Positions 5,329 to 7,280 of a DNA stretch of 7,280 nucleotides are shown piece by piece. The stretch covers positions 1 to 7,280 of the forward strand of contig JAJUJN010000101.1 in assembly GCA_029265335.1 (NCBI GenBank), in the 5' to 3' direction. The position numbers and the translations under genes are program-made. The stretch is from Alcaligenaceae bacterium. Its GTDB lineage: Bacteria; Pseudomonadota; Gammaproteobacteria; Burkholderiales; Burkholderiaceae_B. How positions within the stretch are numbered: the stretch's first letter is position 1; each line of letters opens with the position of its first letter. The notes under the pieces were generated by a model that made no database searches, was not told the origin of the DNA, and saw nothing but the letters and a program-made list of their open reading frames with translations.

Positions 5329-7280
5329 ATGCCGCAATTTTTCATCAGTCGACCCATCTTTGCATGGGTGGTGGCGCTTTTCATTATCCTGATGGGCATC
5401 CTGGCCATCCCCAATCTGCCCATTGCCCAGTTTCCCGAGGTAGCGCCGCCGAGTATCACCATCAACGCCACCTACCCAGGCGCCTCTGCCGAAGTGGTGA
5501 ACGAGTCCGTCACCAGCATGATCGAAAAGGAGCTGAACGGCGCCGATGGCTTGATGTACTTCGAGGGCAACAGCGATTCTTACGGTCGCTCCACCATCAC
5601 GGCAACCTTTGAGCCTGGCACCGATCCCGACATGGCATCGGTGGATGTTCAGAACCGAATCAAACGGGTCGAGCCGCGCCTGCCGCAGGCAGTCATGCAG
5701 CAAGGGATCGACGTGAGCAAGGCGGCTACCAACTTCCTGCTCATCGTGGCCATTTCGTCACCCGACGGCTCGCAAAACGTCGAAAGCCTGGCCGACTACG
5801 CCACCCGCAACGTGCTCGACGAACTCAAGCGCGTGCCGGGCGTGGGGCAGGCTCAACTCTACGCGTCGGAGCGCGCGATGCGGGTGTGGGTCGACCCCGA
5901 CAAGCTCACCGGCTACAACTTGTCGATGGCCGACGTCAATGCGGCCATCGCCGGGCAAAACATCCAGGTGCCTGCAGGGCAAATCGGCTCGCCGCCCGTG
6001 CCCGAAGGGCAGCAGGTATCGGCCAGCATCACCATCACCGGCCTGCTCGCCACGCCGCAGGAGTTCGGCGACATCATCTTGCGCGCCAACCCCGACGGCT
6101 CCAACGTCTATCTGCGCGATGTTGCCCGCATCGAGGTGGGCTCGCAAACCTATCAGTTCTCGTCGCGTCTCGATGGTCAGCCTGTGGCATCCATTGCCAT
6201 TCAGCTCACCACCGGCGGCAACGCTCTGGAAACGGCCACGCTCATTCGCGAGCGCATGGAAGAGCTCGAGCGTTATTTCCCCGCCGGCATGGCCTGGGAT
6301 ATTCCCTACGACACCTCACCCTTCGTGGCGGCGTCGATCGAAAAAGTGGTGCATACGCTGGGCGAAGCCATTCTGCTCGTGGTGCTGGTGATGTACCTGT
6401 TCCTGCAGAACTTCCGCTACACCCTCATCCCCACGCTGGTGGTGCCCATCTGCCTGCTCGGCACTTTTGCCGTCATGCACGTGCTGGGCTTTTCCATCAA
6501 CATCCTGACCATGTTCGGCATGGTGCTGGCCATCGGTATTCTGGTGGATGACGCCATTGTGGTGGTCGAGAACGTTGAACGCATCATGGCCGAAGAAGGC
6601 CTGTCTCCCAAGGCCGCGTCCCGCAAGGCCATGACGCAGATCACCGGCGCCATCGTGGGCATCACGCTGGTGCTGTCGGCGGTGTTTCTGCCGCTGGCAT
6701 TCATGGGCGGCTCAGTGGGTGTGATCTACCAGCAGTTCTCGGTATCCATGGCGGTATCCATTCTGTTCTCGGGCTTTCTGGCGCTCACGCTGACACCCTC
6801 GCTGTGCGCCACGCTGCTCAAGCCCGTCAAGGCCGATGCGCACGGCGAAAGCAAAAAAGGCCCTTTCGGCTGGTTCAACCGGGGCTTCAACCGCGCCACC
6901 CATGGCTATCAGCGTTCGGTGGGCGGCATGGTCCGCCGCCCCAAGCGCTTCATGCTCGTGTATGTGATCATCGTGGTGGGCTTCAGCTTCCTGTATTTGC
7001 GCCTGCCCAGTTCCTTTCTGCCGGTCGAAGATCAGGGCTTTACCATCACCAACGTGCAGCTGCCACCGGGCGCAACGCTTGAGCGCACCCTGGGCGCCGT
7101 GGAGCAGATCGAGGATTACTACATGGCTCGGCCTTCGGTCGACCGCATCGTGACCATTCTCGGCTACAGCTTTTCCGGCGCCGGTCAAAACGCCGCTCTG
7201 GCCTTCACCACTTTCAAGGATTGGTCCGAGCGCGACACCACCGCCATGGAGGAAGCCAACATGGCTACCATGGCGCTCAC
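5329..7280 (+). CDS. acrB: RND multidrug efflux pump, inner-membrane transporter (AcrB/MexB, HAE1 family), 3' end outside window
   Basis: The frame is open from the ATG at 5329 to the right edge: 650 codons of an expected 1050 or so. It begins MPQFFISRPIFAWV, the near-invariant HAE1 start. The pump exchanges protons for drugs across the inner membrane and forms a trimer with the adaptor and an OprM/TolC-type channel. Visible parts are TM1 (about 10-28), the first periplasmic porter region (about 30-335), TM2-TM6 (about 338-498) and TM7 (about 540-558), followed by the start of the second porter region. The proton-relay pair Asp407-Asp408 sits in GILVDDAIVVVENVER, at the same numbers as in E. 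coli AcrB. The Lys and Arg partners (AcrB Lys940, Arg971) lie beyond the edge. Drug-pocket positions Phe136, Tyr327 and two gate-region Phe (615, 626) are kept; several others differ. The 15-bp gap after the adaptor stop indicates one operon. The symbol is at family level. Confidence 0.96.
   Translation, partial: MPQFFISRPIFAWVVALFIILMGILAIPNLPIAQFPEVAPPSITINATYPGASAEVVNESVTSMIEKELNGADGLMYFEGNSDSYGRSTITATFEPGTDPDMASVDVQNRIKRVEPRLPQAVMQQGIDVSKAATNFLLIVAISSPDGSQNVESLADYATRNVLDELKRVPGVGQAQLYASERAMRVWVDPDKLTGYNLSMADVNAAIAGQNIQVPAGQIGSPPVPEGQQVSASITITGLLATPQEFGDIILRANPDGSNVYLRDVARIEVGSQTYQFSSRLDGQPVASIAIQLTTGGNALETATLIRERMEELERYFPAGMAWDIPYDTSPFVAASIEKVVHTLGEAILLVVLVMYLFLQNFRYTLIPTLVVPICLLGTFAVMHVLGFSINILTMFGMVLAIGILVDDAIVVVENVERIMAEEGLSPKAASRKAMTQITGAIVGITLVLSAVFLPLAFMGGSVGVIYQQFSVSMAVSILFSGFLALTLTPSLCATLLKPVKADAHGESKKGPFGWFNRGFNRATHGYQRSVGGMVRRPKRFMLVYVIIVVGFSFLYLRLPSSFLPVEDQGFTITNVQLPPGATLERTLGAVEQIEDYYMARPSVDRIVTILGYSFSGAGQNAALAFTTFKDWSERDTTAMEEANMATMAL

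Noticed and set aside
5886..6551. A 221-codon alternate-frame open reading frame inside the pump gene
   Set aside because: It lies in a different frame of strongly conserved AcrB-type coding sequence, and its product is Arg/His/Ala-rich without recognisable motifs.

Overview
The window looks like a stretch of ordinary chromosome from a GC-rich betaproteobacterium, most likely order Burkholderiales and perhaps family Alcaligenaceae. This placement rests on high G+C at third codon positions and on the general look of the proteins; no marker gene or search supports it. There are six protein-coding genes and almost no spare DNA. I see no rRNA, tRNA, CRISPR array, insertion sequence or other mobile-element signature.

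Left part (1-1268): the last 97 codons of a ketopantoate reductase (panE family, + strand) converge on a complete trmJ tRNA 2'-O-methyltransferase gene (- strand), with only 26 bp between the two stop codons. Middle (1269-3817): a 95-bp divergent promoter region separates trmJ from suhB (inositol monophosphatase family). About 60 bp after suhB comes a two-part membrane protein with an N-terminal TerC domain and a C-terminal CBS-pair/CorC_HlyC region, the architecture of E. coli YegH and YoaE. Right part (3818-7280): a 170-bp intergenic region with a plausible extended -10 promoter and several inverted repeats precedes an RND multidrug efflux operon. This contains an AcrA/MexA-type lipoprotein adaptor and, 15 bp later, an AcrB/MexB-type inner-membrane pump that runs off the right edge after 650 of roughly 1050 residues. 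An OprM/TolC-type outer-membrane channel gene would be expected beyond the edge but cannot be seen.

The adaptor and pump clearly work together as a tripartite, proton-driven drug exporter. The upstream genes (coenzyme A precursor synthesis, tRNA modification, inositol-phosphatase/SuhB, TerC-type membrane protein) are housekeeping genes that share no obvious pathway.

I did not find a convincing undescribed system. The observations most worth a second look are: conservative but unusual replacements at acidic positions of the TerC domain; a 21-bp tandem duplication that inserts a heptapeptide-repeat loop into TrmJ; a palindrome in the trmJ-suhB divergent promoter region; palindromes and a leader stem-loop upstream of the efflux operon; a long Ala/Gly/Ser/Pro/Gln tail on the adaptor; and altered drug-pocket residues in the pump.
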